Both the position numbers and the translations under genes were made by a program. The notes beneath the pieces were generated by a model, which saw nothing but the letters and a program-made list of their open reading frames with translations, made no database searches and was not told where the DNA came from. 64,000 nucleotides of DNA from NCBI RefSeq assembly GCF_030247185.1, contig NC_080572.1, positions 212,627,435-212,691,434 of the forward strand. Direction: 5' to 3'. Origin of the DNA: Malaya genurostris (taxonomy: Eukaryota > Arthropoda > Insecta > Diptera > Culicidae). Below, in pieces: positions 10,801-21,545 of this stretch (position 1 is the first letter of the stretch; the number at the start of each line of letters is the position of its first letter).

Positions 10801-13800
10801 TTTATTTAAAAAAATAAGTCATAACACTAAAACACTCAATTTTCAGAGCTATTTTTGATAACTCTCGAAAAATCCTTCGAATTTTCCAGCCATTTTCACC
10901 CTGCAGATAGATAAAAAAAAATCAATGGTATGTATGTTTTTGGTTTTGGCAAATTTATCAAATTTTCCATCGATATTTCAACTTTCGATCTCCCGTTTTA
11001 GTGGCCTTTTACGATATGAAACTGGAAACCAGTGGATAACCAGCGATATTCACCTAATCAGAGATAATTTTGTAGAAACAGGAAATGAAAATTATAGAAT
11101 GATAGTACTCAAGGAAGCTCCAGGATGTGAATATATATAGAACGGAATAGTGAGACGTGACAGAGGGTCATTTAAGCAAGCAGAAATCTTTTAGTAACTT
11201 AACTTTTACCTTCCACCAGAGGATTCGGGCTTAGGCATCTGAGCAAAGCCACAGATTCCTAAGCCCGAATCCAAGTCGATTTTTCAAGTGATTGCATAAC
11301 CTTTCTATATGAGAAATGTTTGGAATGTCAGTTATTGCAAATATTGGTCTTAATACAGATTTACGACACCAACGTTGTTGGCTTTGTACCGAAGAAGGCA
11401 AATCTGTCAAACTCGCCAGAACTTCGCCTAAAAGATATATTCCGGGCGATTATGAAAAAAAAAGTTTCGGATAAAGTGGAAGAATTTCAAAAACGAGACG
11501 GATTTAAAAAAAGAGTGAATGAAAGTGTGTAAGAAAGATAGCGCAAGTGTTGCACATAATTTGATGGGTAGTGTTAAGGTTGGATAAACCAACTTTTCAA
11601 AACCATAGCTATTATGTGAGCATTTATTCATTGAAAATTTCAAAAACACTCGGTTTTTAATAATTCTTTGGCGAAAACCTCGTATTAGCTAGTGATTGTT
11701 TCATTTAGTTTACTTTTTTTTTCTAATATTTACTTTATATTTCTCAAGTTTTACTCACAACACTTTGTAAACGAACCGAAATCAGAAATTACGGAGTATC
11801 GGTTATTATAGGAAAATTAATGAAAAACTATTTTATTTTTATTTGAGTAATTCATACGATGTGTTTTTTTGCGTTTTCGAGCAACAATTCCTTTCATATC
11901 GAGTGAAATTAGCGGCATCTACCTGGCACAAAACGAGAATTTCGTACACGGCTGATTTCTGCTATTTTCAAAAAAATCCAGGAGCGCTCTATACTTATGA
12001 AATATTTAATTTTTTTTTATGTTCTCTTACCTTACCTTACTTATAATTAAAAAAAATCTTTTGATTTACGCGATTTTCAGATAATTTAATGCACAATGTC
12101 CCATATATGGGACAGACTGTTTTTTAACCCCTGAAGGGGTAGTTTTGTTGGAGGATTTTTCTTAGTATTTTTCCCGTGTTCTGGACCACTTAAACTATCG
12201 AAATAAAAATTTGTTTTTGAAAAATCATGCAATTAAGGGTTAAGTCTAAAACCTGAATCTTGAGGTCTAAGTATGTATTTTTCTGACTATCTAATTATAA
12301 GTGTTAAGTCAATTGCATGATAAATGTAATACATTTTGAATATATCTACTGTTTGATTGATGAAATTTAAAGTTAGGAGAGACTGGGGCTAAGCGGGACA
12401 CCTTAAGGAAATTGAAAAACAGCGCAAATATTATATATTAAAGATGATCTGCTATCATTGTAAACGGAACCCCACATCATCCCGTGCGAATTGAAATCTC
12501 TTAAAATCAAACGTGGAGGAAGGCTTCTTCCTCTTATCTGAACAGAGTTTTAGCATTTTTGTGAAAGAAATCTTTGCCAGATGGAAAGTTGCTCACTATT
12601 ATCCTTTAAATTGATAACTAATACAAAACTTTTTTAAGCACATTCTTAAGCATTTTGTCTCACACAACTCGGGTCATTTTGCCTCTAAAACCATAGGATG
12701 ATAGTTCTGACGATTTTTCCATAAAATCGCAAAAACATCGTCTGTATTAGAACTAATTTTAGAAAAACGAAGGATTGGCAAAGAAGTTCTTTGGTTACAT
12801 AATCAAAAACATCTTCACTCTAGAAAATTACAATAGAACGAAGACCAAAAATTGCATATAACAAAGACATTTCTGATTTTTGGTTATTTTTTCAGACTTT
12901 ATTGAGCTATTGCTACCAAAATTTTACAGTAATCTACTGTCATGAAATTTTTAGTTTCATTAAAATTTCTGTGAAAAAAATGGGTAACTTCTGAGAATAG
13001 CAACAGGTGCCTTTTGCCTCGGGGATACATTTTACCCCATCTTCTCCTAAGTGACATCCGTAAGTTTCTCGATAAGTTTTCCTTCTGCAGCAGAAACGAC
13101 CCAATTTATTATTGTGCCGAGGTCCAACGTTCTACATGATCACTGTCTTACAATAGGACTAATCTGAAAATTGCTAAAACTATTAAAATATTTTTAACGG
13201 AATTTTTCTGTTTTCGTTTTTTTTTCTTAGAGCGATTCGTCCTTCGTCCCAATCAAAGCGGAATCCCAGGTATCCGGAACGGAGAGTGACGATTCCAGTA
13301 TACGGAGCGTACGGTTCAGCAAAGTTGCCGAGGTCCGCGAGATGTCGCCCCACGAGGCAACAGAAGCCCTCATGTCACGACTTTCGTACGCTGCTAGTTT
13401 GCGTGTACGACGCCAAAAAACTCACCACAAAACTGCGCGAACTGCACTGATGTTTTCGATTTTGGTAAATAGTTTGAATTTCATCGATAGCGTGCTGAAC
13501 CTGTAACTTATTTTTAAATTCCAGTGGTTTATTGCAAACTACATGTTCCAGTTGGCCTTAGAACCAAGCGAAACGGCAATGGTGACATTACTGAGTTCTA
13601 CTTCCAGCTTTTTCACCTTAATTTTGGCCGCCATGTTTCCGTCGTCGTGTGGTGACAAGCTCACCGTGTCGAAAATATTTGCAGTACTGTTTAGTATTGC
13701 AGGGGCCGTAAGTTGTTGCGAAATTTAAAGGGTTAATTTTTGGTAATCGTATTGTCTTTGCAGGTTATGGTTTCAATCTCGGAAATTAATGAACCCAAAA

Positions 13801-14459
13801 TGTCACGGGGAATCATTTTGGCAATAATGAGCGCCTTTTTCTACGCCTCGTATTTAGTGCTAGTCAAGCGGAAAAGTGACACAGAGGAGAAGATAAATAT
13901 TCCACTTTTCTTCGGATTTGTAGGAATGTGGAATCTGTTGCTGCTGTGGCCTCTACTTTTCGTACTTAATTTCTCCCAGCTGGAAGTGTTCGAGCTGCCA
14001 ACGCGGAAACAATTTTTAGTGTTGTTTCTCAACGGGCTTATCGGGACTGTATTATCCGAAGCTCTGTGGTTGTGGTAAGTTCACTATGGATACCAACCAA
14101 CAAACCAATCGCGTTGGTAACAGGTTTGTTCAATCTGCTATGTTCTTAGGGGATGTTTTCTCACCTCATCACTGATCGGAACGGTTGCCATCTCGTTACA
14201 AATTCCGATGGCGATGCTGTTTGATATGGTGCTCCATGGGAAAACCTACCCACTGATGTTCTATCTCGGTTCGTTACCGATGTTTCTGTCACTAGTATTC
14301 GTAGCGTTCCTAGTGAAGTTTGATGACTCAGATCCTTTGCTCAAGTTCTTCAAGCTGATCTACCGACGGCTTCGACACTGTCGGAAAGCAAACATCGTTC
14401 GAATTCCTGACCTTGAGGAACAGCACGAGTCGTTGATCGACGATAGTCACGAGAACTAG
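1881..14459 (+). CDS. SLC35F5: SLC35F5-like solute carrier, 7 coding exons
   Basis: Multi-pass transporter of the drug/metabolite (EamA) superfamily, SLC35F group; the substrate is not established. Coding exons by GT-AG junctions: 1881-1970, 2038-2175, 2242-2298, 13231-13464, 13525-13707, 13764-14074, 14150-14459, giving about 440 aa (human SLC35F5 is 523). The first helix contains VDIIWVSSSELTK, the family's hallmark start. Exon 4 carries an acidic/serine cytosolic loop and VRFSKVAEVREM. Exon 5 has NYMFQLALEPSETAMVTLLS and FTLILAAMFPS. Exon 6 has YLVLVKRKSDTEEKINIPLF and a long hydrophobic stretch. The last two exons join in GTVLSEALWLWGCFLTSSLI. The C-terminus ends with a cytosolic HESLIDD-type tail. 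ATG 1881 is the first in frame after the stop at 1845. Introns are 56-75 nt except intron 3 (10,932 nt), which is filled with transposons. The order and phase of all junctions are consistent, so the gene looks functional. Confidence 0.9.
3690..4003 (-). repeat. Inverted-repeat arm left of retrotransposon A
   Basis: The reverse complement of this stretch matches 10556-10990 (for example 'cattttcaccctgca', 'aaattttccatcga' and 'ggtaatattaaaaagtttat'). About 190 bp of the right arm is missing from this copy. A third relative lies at 16460-16600. Together with the right arm it looks like two ends of a fold-back or MITE-type DNA element into which retrotransposon A inserted. Confidence 0.65.
4108..4156. 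repeat. 20-bp hairpin at the 3' junction of retrotransposon A
   Basis: Arm 4108-4127 and arm 4137-4156 are reverse complements with one mismatch and a 9-nt loop made of g and eight t. Both arms are followed by 'tcagg' and a T run: eight T in the loop, eleven T at 4161-4171. The latter is the poly(A) tail of copy A read on the other strand. The pattern suggests fold-back synthesis at the insertion junction. Confidence 0.75.
4376..8582 (-). pseudogene. ORF2 (EN-RT-RNase H) of copy A, split by insertion
   Basis: Polyprotein gene interrupted by copy C. The first part (8582-7866) encodes the apurinic-like endonuclease: QWN, CETW, GDFNSH, ALDLSL and SDHLPI are all present. The second part (7363-4376) encodes the reverse transcriptase (FLDIKGAFDSV, GLPQGSCLSP, LADDG), RNase H (FYTDGS, AELAAV, FTDSLSAIEAI, GNERAD) and a C-terminal CX1CX8HX4C zinc motif. 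The frame is the same on both sides of the nested insert and there is no other stop, so the insertion appears to be the only lesion. As it stands the first part would run into copy C and end at 7731. Confidence 0.9.
7364..7865 (+). mobile_element. 5'-truncated retrotransposon copy C nested in A
   Basis: A 502-bp 3' end of the same retrotransposon family, inserted in the opposite orientation into ORF2 of copy A. It begins inside the last ~60 codons of ORF2 (IDHVVWTCVEFRDVRSQ to the stop at 7542-7544). It then has a 3' UTR with the family's terminal block 'acggcgaagaaaaacttatg' and 'aaacgtatttatg', and an A-rich tail. It is flanked by a 12-bp target duplication 'atatggaatatt' at 7352-7363 and 7866-7877. 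The 3' UTR is clearly diverged from B and D, so it belongs to another subfamily. Typical product of target-primed reverse transcription. Confidence 0.93.
8575..9864 (-). CDS. ORF1 nucleic-acid-binding protein of copy A
   Basis: Gag-like ORF1, 429 aa from ATG 9864 (MDESMDV); a non-ATG extension to 9885 is open but unlikely to be used. The N-terminal ~180 residues hold an RNA-binding-like fold region (GPWIVFFRRISKPLNIYQI and onward). They are followed by a row of zinc knuckles: CTNC...H....C, CIKC...H....C and a third that begins FIYC instead of CIYC, so its first cysteine is lost in this copy. A Lys/Ser/Pro-rich segment and a hydrophobic tail follow. Such proteins coat the element RNA and escort it to the target. 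The frame is intact here, unlike copy B. Its TAA overlaps the ORF2 start in the shared string ATGGATAA, which suggests termination-reinitiation. Confidence 0.88.
   Translation of the reverse strand: MDESMDVNPSMNPIPPRTKKYQESSSGPWIVFFRRISKPLNIYQISKGLTSRYSSIKEIIKVNNDKIRVVVNNLKHANDIVSSEHFIKEYKVYIPSKDVEIDGVVTEASLSVDDLLKHGVGRFKNSMLEGVKILECKQLYSVVYEEGKKVYRPSDSFRVTFAGSALPSHVYVDKIRLPVRLFVPNVMNCTNCKKFGHTATYCSNKPKCIKCEGPHKDNDCNKEIEKFIYCGESPHEDISVCTAFKVHKDKIKLSLKARSKRTYAEMLKTVIDVPPLETKNGFSNLEETEDSDSDENSEGNSFITTQGSVKRKKSSSKLPKKTPKVSSSKKDPRVKQKKSKPKTVPPGLSNSQTNPGSSTEKGNNPVGSISQPPTGLLKFSEIVEWIFSAFNISEPLKTLIMAFLPIARNFLKQLSAQWPIVSGFVSFDG
10556..10990 (+). repeat. Inverted-repeat arm right of retrotransposon A
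   Basis: Counterpart of the arm at 3690-4003, starting within 3 bp of the 5' end of copy A ('aaatggtaatattaaaaag'). Its middle part (10740-10890, with 'ccaaaaatgtgtctgaatgt' and 'gccagcataaggtttattt') is shared with the repeat at 16290-16600. Confidence 0.65.
11220..11320 (+). repeat. Tail fragment of the dispersed mosquito-type repeat
   Basis: Contains 'gattgcataacctttctata' and 'tgagaaa', the conserved end of the repeat seen at 1-660. Just before it is a local inverted repeat: 'gattcgggcttaggcatctg' and its near-complement 'attcctaagcccgaatcc'. Confidence 0.5.
12371..13052. mobile_element. Possible MITE with short inverted ends
   Basis: The ends 'agttaggagagactgggg' (12371) and 'ccccatcttctcctaagt' (13035-13052) are imperfect inverted complements, bounding about 680 bp with no ORF. 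The retrotransposon fragment E lies inside. Only the ends support the call. Confidence 0.4.
12423..12527 (-). mobile_element. Fragment E of the retrotransposon endonuclease region
   Basis: About 105 bp that closely matches copy A at 8083-8195 (endonuclease domain, around the GDFNSH motif), in the same orientation, with a few substitutions and a small deletion near 12520. It contains neither the 3' end nor a tail, so it did not arise by ordinary 5' truncation. Confidence 0.85.
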
Positions 14460-15800
14460 CCCGCAGATCCGATCTGTTTGGACTCACTTCAGTAGCAGTT
14501 ATGTACAGTTCAATGTGTGATGTGTATGCAATTGGTTGGAGTTGCAAATAGGAATTGCAGAAGTCTTCTGTGTTTAAGTTTTTATGTTCTGTTGGCAGTA
14601 CTGTCATTTTAGATAAATTATTTTACCTTCACCGAAACAGAGATAGCATGCAATTAAAACGGAAGAAGCGATAGTGATTATATGATTGAATGTGTTAGTT
14701 TTACTATTTGCTGGTTTTAAAACAAGTAATCATAAAAAGTCGTCCCATGATCGTTAAACGATAAAATTGATTGATAACCGGGCGTTTTCGATGTATATAA
14801 CACATTTTTAGTTTGATCAAAATTTTGGTTTCGTTCTGGTATTATTTGTTTCGACTAGTATAATCTCGATGGCTCGGAATCCAAGTGTGTAGTACATCAG
14901 GTTCCGTAAAATGCAAAGCGTTTCGTATGTTCATGAGTCATATTTTATTTCTAGGATCAATTGTTTTTAGATGTTAGAGATTAATGTAAAAATATTTGAT
15001 ACGGAGTTTTCTTTAAAAAAATAAGAAAAACACAGAAATTAACAGTGCTATTTATTACTTTATATATGATATATGAACAAGTCATAGATAGATATGGTTT
15101 TAGCACAAATGACGCATTTCAGAAATGTTTTCCTTAAAACTTATTAACTAGGGTTTGATGTCTAATGCAAACATGATACAACTGAGAAAAATCTAAAGCC
15201 ACTATTTAGGCTACAACACCATACGAGTATTTCATATGTATATTTTTGTGAAGAAGAAATGGAAAATCTCCCGATAAATATAGTTCTTTGTCGTTCCGTT
15301 GTCCAATTTCATCAGTTGATTAAGCTTTTCCAAATGTCCATGTAGGTTTACTTATTACGATTAGCACCAATTCCTGTACTAATAGTATGTGTGTAGTTAT
15401 TTAGGCAATATACTCGAAATCTATGCAACTGTCACTACGTATTACAGTAAAACATGTTTAACCTATAGCACCTATGCACTCTACACCCAACTACATTCCT
15501 ATATAGGTTAGACTCTCGAGAGAAGTCTTATTTGTGATAAACTAGTTAAGATATACAGTAAATAGAGCATTCTTCTAGCGGATAGAAGTTTAATAAAAAC
15601 CCCTGTTTTACACGTGCTAGCGAGAGCTAACTTATACTCATGAAACAAACACTAAAGGCAAAAAAAAAAATAAAGATCACCCAAAGTGTGTCTCTCACTG
15701 CAAAAGACTAAGGATTTTCGAACAATAATGAAACAGAACCCAATTCACAAATAAATAATCTGAACAAAAATATTCACAAAAAACCTGTTTTAATTCATCT
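14460..15800 (+). other. Presumed 3' UTR and downstream flank of transporter
   Basis: Non-coding sequence after the TAG at 14457-14459. Possible poly(A) signals (aataaa or close variants) occur near 15591, 15668 and 15750; I cannot tell which is used. No other gene seen. Confidence 0.5.
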
Positions 15801-15834
15801 GCCTTTCTCATAAACACAAAAATGCTATCTACTA

Positions 15835-15900
15835 CCGTTTGCCAAATGCCATTTCGCCGAAAGAGTCATTCCGCCGAATGCCATTTCGCCGAATTATATT
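15835..15900. repeat. Short 'aatgccatttcgccga' repeat cluster
   Basis: Three near-copies of 'aatgccatttcgccga' within 65 bp. Likely part of an unclassified interspersed repeat. Confidence 0.6.
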
Positions 15901-16318
15901 GGCTTAAGTTTTATCGACTTTTTGCTTAACTTGTATATGGTATTTTTATCAATATCATAAATATTACGAAGACATAAAATTTATTGAACATCATTTAGAT
16001 TTTATGTAGAGTTCCATTAAAGGTCATAAGCTGTCATATGTCTTTCGTGAAATACCATCTGCGTACGATTCATAAGACATATCCAATTAATATAAATTAT
16101 GTAACGAGTTAGGTTTCATCGGATTTTCATATACATTATATAGGATAATCTTAAAACTTTCATTATGGTAACGTCTATTTAGATCGTACGCTTTAAATAA
16201 AGATTATAAGTTTCCATATAACTTCTATAAATTATATTCTGCATATTATTCATATGACAAATCTAATGATTATAAATAAGATTTTCATTTCAGTGTATGA
16301 TGGCTACAAAGGTTACAT

Positions 16319-16457
16319 TCGGACACATTTTTGGAAAACCTTTTCACGCTTTTCATAGAAAATCAACGAATTTCAAAATTTTCAACGAAATCGCTTATAT
16401 GAAATTCGTTGATTTTCCATGAAAAGCGTGAAAAGGTTTTCCAAAAATGTGTCCGAA
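16319..16457. repeat. 58-bp near-perfect palindrome (hairpin)
   Basis: Arm 16319-16376 and arm 16400-16457 are reverse complements with one mismatch, separated by 23 nt. The end of the second arm runs into a repeat (to about 16600) shared with 3690-3925 and 10780-10900. A fold-back or MITE-type element; an RNA copy would form a long hairpin. Confidence 0.85.
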
Positions 16458-16865
16458 TATGATCCTTGTAGCCAGCATAAGGTTTATTTGAAAAAAAATT
16501 ATATCATCGCATTATTTTTCCAGATAATTGTGAAAGATCACAAAACACTCATTTTTCAGAGCTATTTTTGATAGGACTCGAAAAATTCCGCGCGCATGGT
16601 ACTTGGACGATGGCCTTAAGTACGACTTATTCACGACAAAAATATTCTTCCGCAAGGCGAAATCAACGAGGGCAAACGATTTCCCGATCGCAGAACAGCA
16701 CTCGGAATTACATTAACCCTGAGACTAGCATTTCAATGGAATAATATATTAAATAGTTCTTCAATCATTAATTTACGAAAATATTGCAGTTGTTTCTTTG
16801 GGATATGTTTAGTGATTCTAAAATGAGCTAATTAACTAAAATCATATAGTTTTTACAATGATGAT

Positions 16866-17270
16866 GGAATAGACCAAGATTCTGTAACTAATATCTGCGC
16901 CTGGGTTCTGGAACCAAAAAATAGAAAATAATTCTTGAACTACGTTCTGTACCTGGATTCTGGTGCTGAATTTTGAACCTGGACTCAGCAACTGGGTCCT
17001 GTAATTGAATTCTGAATCTGAATCCAAAACTAAATTCTGACCTAGATTCTAGAACTGGAACCGAATTCTGAACCAAGATTCTTATATAGATTTCTACGGC
17101 CAGAACTGAATTATGAGCCAGGATTCCGGGTTTCTAGAAATGGATTCTGGATCTGGAATTTGGATTCTGGAACTAAATTCTTGTAACTTAGTTCTAGAAT
17201 TGGGGCTAAATACTGAAACCGAGTTCTGGACATGATCCGACCAAACTGAGGTGCTTATGGTGCACGTTCT
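16866..17270. repeat. Degenerate tandem repeat of 'ttctgaacctgga' type
   Basis: Roughly 400 bp built from variants of attctg-gaac-ctgg, with irregular spacing of about 12-24 nt. Open reading frames here are by-products of the repeat. Confidence 0.6.
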
Positions 17271-17557
17271 CTTCAATTTGGAGGAGCGTCAAAAAGGTTA
17301 GCAGGGATGTTTTTATACGTACCTGCATAATTCAAAATGGTTCATGCTAACTTTTTACCTTTCTCTATAGAGCAGAAGCCCCTCAGAATAGAGGACCCTC
17401 AATATTGTTGGGAGCACAAATTAATTGATTTCGTTTTTTTAGTCAAAAATCTATTTATATCTTAATAAAAAGAATTTAAAAATTAATCGAAGTATCGTCT
17501 ATCGCTAGTTACTAATTTTTTCCATCTCTCAGGCAATTTCCGAATTCCATCTCGAAA

Positions 17558-20500
17558 AAAGGCTATAGCAGGATAAGCATGTAAAATCTGCCCCCAAAGG
17601 GAATTCATATTGTTATACCACATTCGAAAGGTCATAGACTGTATACAATTTTCTCAAAGTTTCAACCCTTTAACTGCCATATTGACGGAGCTAGGGTGGT
17701 TCTATTGATTTTTATTTTATTTGATTTTTGAAGAAACTGCTTCTCCGAAAAATTTGAAAAAAATCAGGCATGTTTAAGGCATTATGGGGATGCTTCACAT
17801 TTTTTTTTTAAATTTTTGAAGATGTATTTCTTTCTTTAAAAAATACTAGAAAAATTTGAAACATATTTTTTCCCTCTTCCAATTTTTGCACCACCCTGGA
17901 TTTTTTAGTGATAAATAAAGAATTTTTGGACATGTTAAAGTGGTATGTTTACATATTTTTTAAAAATGTGGACGACCAAAAAATTTGATTTTTTTCTAAA
18001 AAAATAATAACAGTCGACCATGCGTCCCCATCAAATTCTGAGAGAAGGAAACGCATGGTGCTTTTTTCTAGAAGTTTATGCAACTCAAGCGCAGGGTTTA
18101 GAAATCAAAGTAACGAAAAGGAGGAAATGAGTTTCAACCTTTGCATAATACATACACGATCATACTTCGGGTACAACCTAGAAAGCTACAAAGCAAGAAC
18201 TTACTGTTATGTGATTCATATATGAATGGTAGTAATATATGAACGTTGCGAGTATCACACATATGCAGTTCGGTTACGGAAGTCAAGAACTAGAGCGGGT
18301 GTCTGTTTTTTATGTGTTGCTGATGGATGTAATGAAAGAATAGTGAAAGAAAGAATGAAGATTTCATTACAGCGTCAAAAGTTATCATAAAGATATGTTA
18401 TCGAGGGATGTCTATAGTTTTCTGGAAAAATGTGTGATAAAGATAAAGTTGGAATTTTGTGTTTGAAAACGTCAATCGAATATCTTCATGATGGTTTTCA
18501 TGGTTTGTAGACTGATAGCGCTATATATTTTTATATTTATTCTAAAATTTGAAACAACAACAGATATAAAAAAATAGTGATGCGTTATTTTTCGTTTTTG
18601 AGTTATAACCTTTGCATAATTTCAAATCAAGCATTTATCGACCATGTCTATTAAACACTTGATTCGCTGAATCGATCTCTTTAATTTTTGGGCATATTGT
18701 GTTGAAAGCTCCATATTTTCCAGAAAATATCTGAGAATACATAATTAACTCAGTAAGTGATTTTCACTCTCAGAGGAACGCTTCCAGGTTTTTACAAGTT
18801 TAATAATTTTGTTCAAATTGCGAACGGGAAGTTCTAATAAGATAATATTATCAATCCGAGAACGAGAGCAACAAGTATCGGAATATCGTAGCTCTGGAAT
18901 AGAAGCTTTTGAAAAGGATGTTCTGCCAAGTAATTTTGGACTTAAAGCTTTATCACGAGATGACCCAATTGAAACACACAGATCACAAAAAAACTATTCG
19001 GGCCGGTAATAAGTCTAATTTGTAAAAGCTTACAAGTACTATATCGAGTACACTACAAATTCGACTGGATATTTGGGAATCCAGCGCCGTTGTTGTGAAT
19101 GCGTTATTGGCAATAGAACTGTTGGTTGCTGTTCACACGAGGCCGCCATTATTCACTACCTTTCCTTATGCTCGGTTTTTATCCAGAATTGTAAGACCGG
19201 CAAAAATATTGTCAGAAATGCTTAAATCAGAACAGCTACCAAGTGGCGATGATAATTCTATAGAATAAACGAAAAGAATCAGAGAGAAAATGTGTGCATT
19301 GAAACAGCAATGAATTTTTATAACATTTTTATCCCATTTCTTATTTAAATGAAAAATACAGTCAATAATTTACAGAAATTTTTTCGTGACCTTTCTTACA
19401 TGAAACTTCTTAATCATTTCATAAAGACAATTGAAGTTTCAATTTAATAATTGACCCTTTTGAGTCTTAGTTCTGACTCCTACTGCGTCCATTAGTTCAT
19501 CCAAAAGCAAAATTTTATTAAAAATGATGTGCTGATAAAAAAAACTCCAAGTGGGTTATGAAATCAACCACAAAATGTATAAAAATTTCAGCTTATTTTA
19601 AAATTTATAGCAGTTCATCGTTTGGTTTAAATAATATGATATTTAAAAATAAGAGGAATATGCTTTATTAAACTCAAATTGATGTGACTATATTAGTATT
19701 ATATTAGGATAAGAATTCTATGTAAAAGTGATGCTACGGCGAAGAACAACTTATGTAAATTGCCTTAAGAAATATTTCGTATTTATGGAAAAACAATTCT
19801 AAGAAATCGATTCCAACCTTCATCAGTGGCCACTTTTGTTTGACACCAATATAAAAAAAGAAAAAATTAAATTCACTGCTGTTTCAACTCGCTATGTATT
19901 TAGTGAAATGTACAGAGCTGGCAAAAAGAAAACCGCGTTGTACGAGACCCAACAGTGCAAAACGATTTGACCATTTCATGAAACACTATCGAATCATCGA
20001 ATTATATACAGTCACTCGTTCTAGTTCTTGACTGCCGTAACCGAACTGCATATGTGTGATACTCGCAACGTTCATATATTACTACCATTCATATATAAAC
20101 CACATACCAGTAAGTTCTTGCTTTGTAGCTTTCTAGGTTGTACCCGGAGTATGATCGTGTATGTATTATGCAAAGGTTGATACTCATTTCCTTCTTTTCG
20201 TTACTTTGATTTCTAAGCCCTGCACTTGAGTTGCATCATAAATTACTAGAACAAAGCTCCATGCGTTTCCCTTTTAAGAGAACTTTATGGGAACGCATGG
20301 TCGACTACTACTAGAAACTGCTAAGATAAAGCACCATGCGTTTCCTTCTCTCAGAATTTGATGGGAACGCATGGTCGACTGTTATTTATTTTTTAGAAAA
20401 AAATTAAATATTTTGGTCGTCCACATTTTTAAAAAATATGAAAACATACCATTTTAACACGTCCAACAATTCTTTATTTATCACTAAAAAATCCAGGGTG

Positions 20501-20835
20501 GTGCAAAAATTGGAAGAGAGGGAAAATATGTTTCAAAATTTTTTAGTATTTTTTAATGAAAGAAATACATATTCAAAAATTTTGAAAAAAAATGTAAAGC
20601 ATCCCCATAATACCTTAAACATACCTGATTTTTTTCAAATTTTTCGGAGGAGCAGTTTCTTCATAAGTCAAATAAAATAAAAATCAATAGAACCACCCTA
20701 GCTCCGTCAATATGGCAGTTAAAGGGTTGAAAGGGTTGAGAAAATTGTTTCCAGCCTATGACCTTTCGAATCTGGTATAACAATATGAATTCCCTTTGGG
20801 GGCAGATTTCACATGCTTATCCTGCTATAGCCTTT
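17558..20835. mobile_element. Fold-back element with 0.75-0.8 kb inverted arms
   Basis: The left arm (17558-18298) and right arm (20013-20835) are inverted copies. The outermost parts, 'aaaggctatagcaggataag' and its complement, match well, as do inner blocks such as 'ttctgagagaaggaaacgca'. The right arm is longer because an ~80-bp block is duplicated (20247-20331). The interior (18299-20012) has no recognisable transposase and contains retrotransposon fragment D. Non-autonomous; the superfamily is undetermined, and no clear target duplication was seen around the arms. Confidence 0.8.
19385..19793 (+). mobile_element. 5'-truncated retrotransposon copy D
   Basis: Matches the last ~18 codons of ORF2 and the 3' UTR of copy B through to the 'cgtatttatggaaaaa' end, with many substitutions and a 43-nt deletion near 19640. 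It lies inside the fold-back element's central region. No target duplication could be recognised, and the divergence suggests an old insertion. Confidence 0.85.
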
Positions 20836-20879
20836 CTCGTCTTTTGAGGTGATCCAGGTTTGAACCCAATTTTCGATTT

Positions 20880-21545
20880 CTTGCCAATTTATATTTCCGG
20901 TTACAGAAAAGTCGTTTCAGTCAAAGAACTGTGATAAAATCGAATACAAAATCTTTACTTCGGCTCTAAAAAGCAAAACCAAAGAAAAAACCTGTTTTAA
21001 TACCTAGTGGGATTAAGCCGAATGAAAACTTTAAGTTTGTGGAAATCGTTTAGCCATCTCCGAGAAAAGTGAGTTACATTATTTTCACATTTTTGGTTCA
21101 TAACACACTGTGATTCCGGAACCGGAATTTGGATTCAACCGAAAGTTGAATGACTTTGTATAAGACCATAACACATTTTATTTGAATCTAAGTTTGTGAA
21201 AATCGGTTCAGCCATCTCCGAGAAAAGTGAGCGACATTTTTTTTATATTTATGAGGCATTATTTCCTCGTTTCTTCTACTTCTGCATATCACCCTATAAT
21301 TTCGGAACCGGGAGTTGGATCCAAGTGAAATTGTGGAACTTTGTATGGAATCATGAGACCTTCAATTTGAATCTAAGTTTGTGAAAATCGGTTGAGTCAT
21401 CTCCGAGAAAAGTGAGTGACAATATTTGTCACACAGACACATACAAAGTCAATATATCGAACAGAGACAGCAGATCTCACTTTAACTAATGGTTTTGCTT
21501 TTCTCTATAGAAAGGTAATAGAACCAGAAAACTCGACTTTTGATC
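20880..21545 (+). repeat. Dispersed mosquito-type repeat, copy 2
   Basis: Three degenerate ~160-240 bp units, each ending 'gtgaaaatcggttcagccat' and 'ccgagaaaagtgag'. A cacacagacacatacaaag run follows, then 'ctctatagaaaggtaat' and a reversed tail 'actcgacttttgatcggag'. Same family as at 1-660. Confidence 0.6.

Larger units (their letters stand above)
2299..13230 (+). other. Intron 3 of transporter, 10.9 kb, transposon-filled
   Basis: The donor is TTG|gtgagt at 2298/2299. The acceptor is a long T tract and tag at 13228-13230. All other introns of this gene are under 80 nt, so essentially all of its length is inserted DNA: retrotransposon A with nested C, fragment E, the inverted-repeat arms flanking A, and a MITE-like unit at 12371. 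At 2300-3690 and 11320-12370 I see only AT-rich non-coding sequence, a short (aat)n run near 2830 and a 16-bp palindrome 'gtcccatatatgggac' near 12100. Confidence 0.85.
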
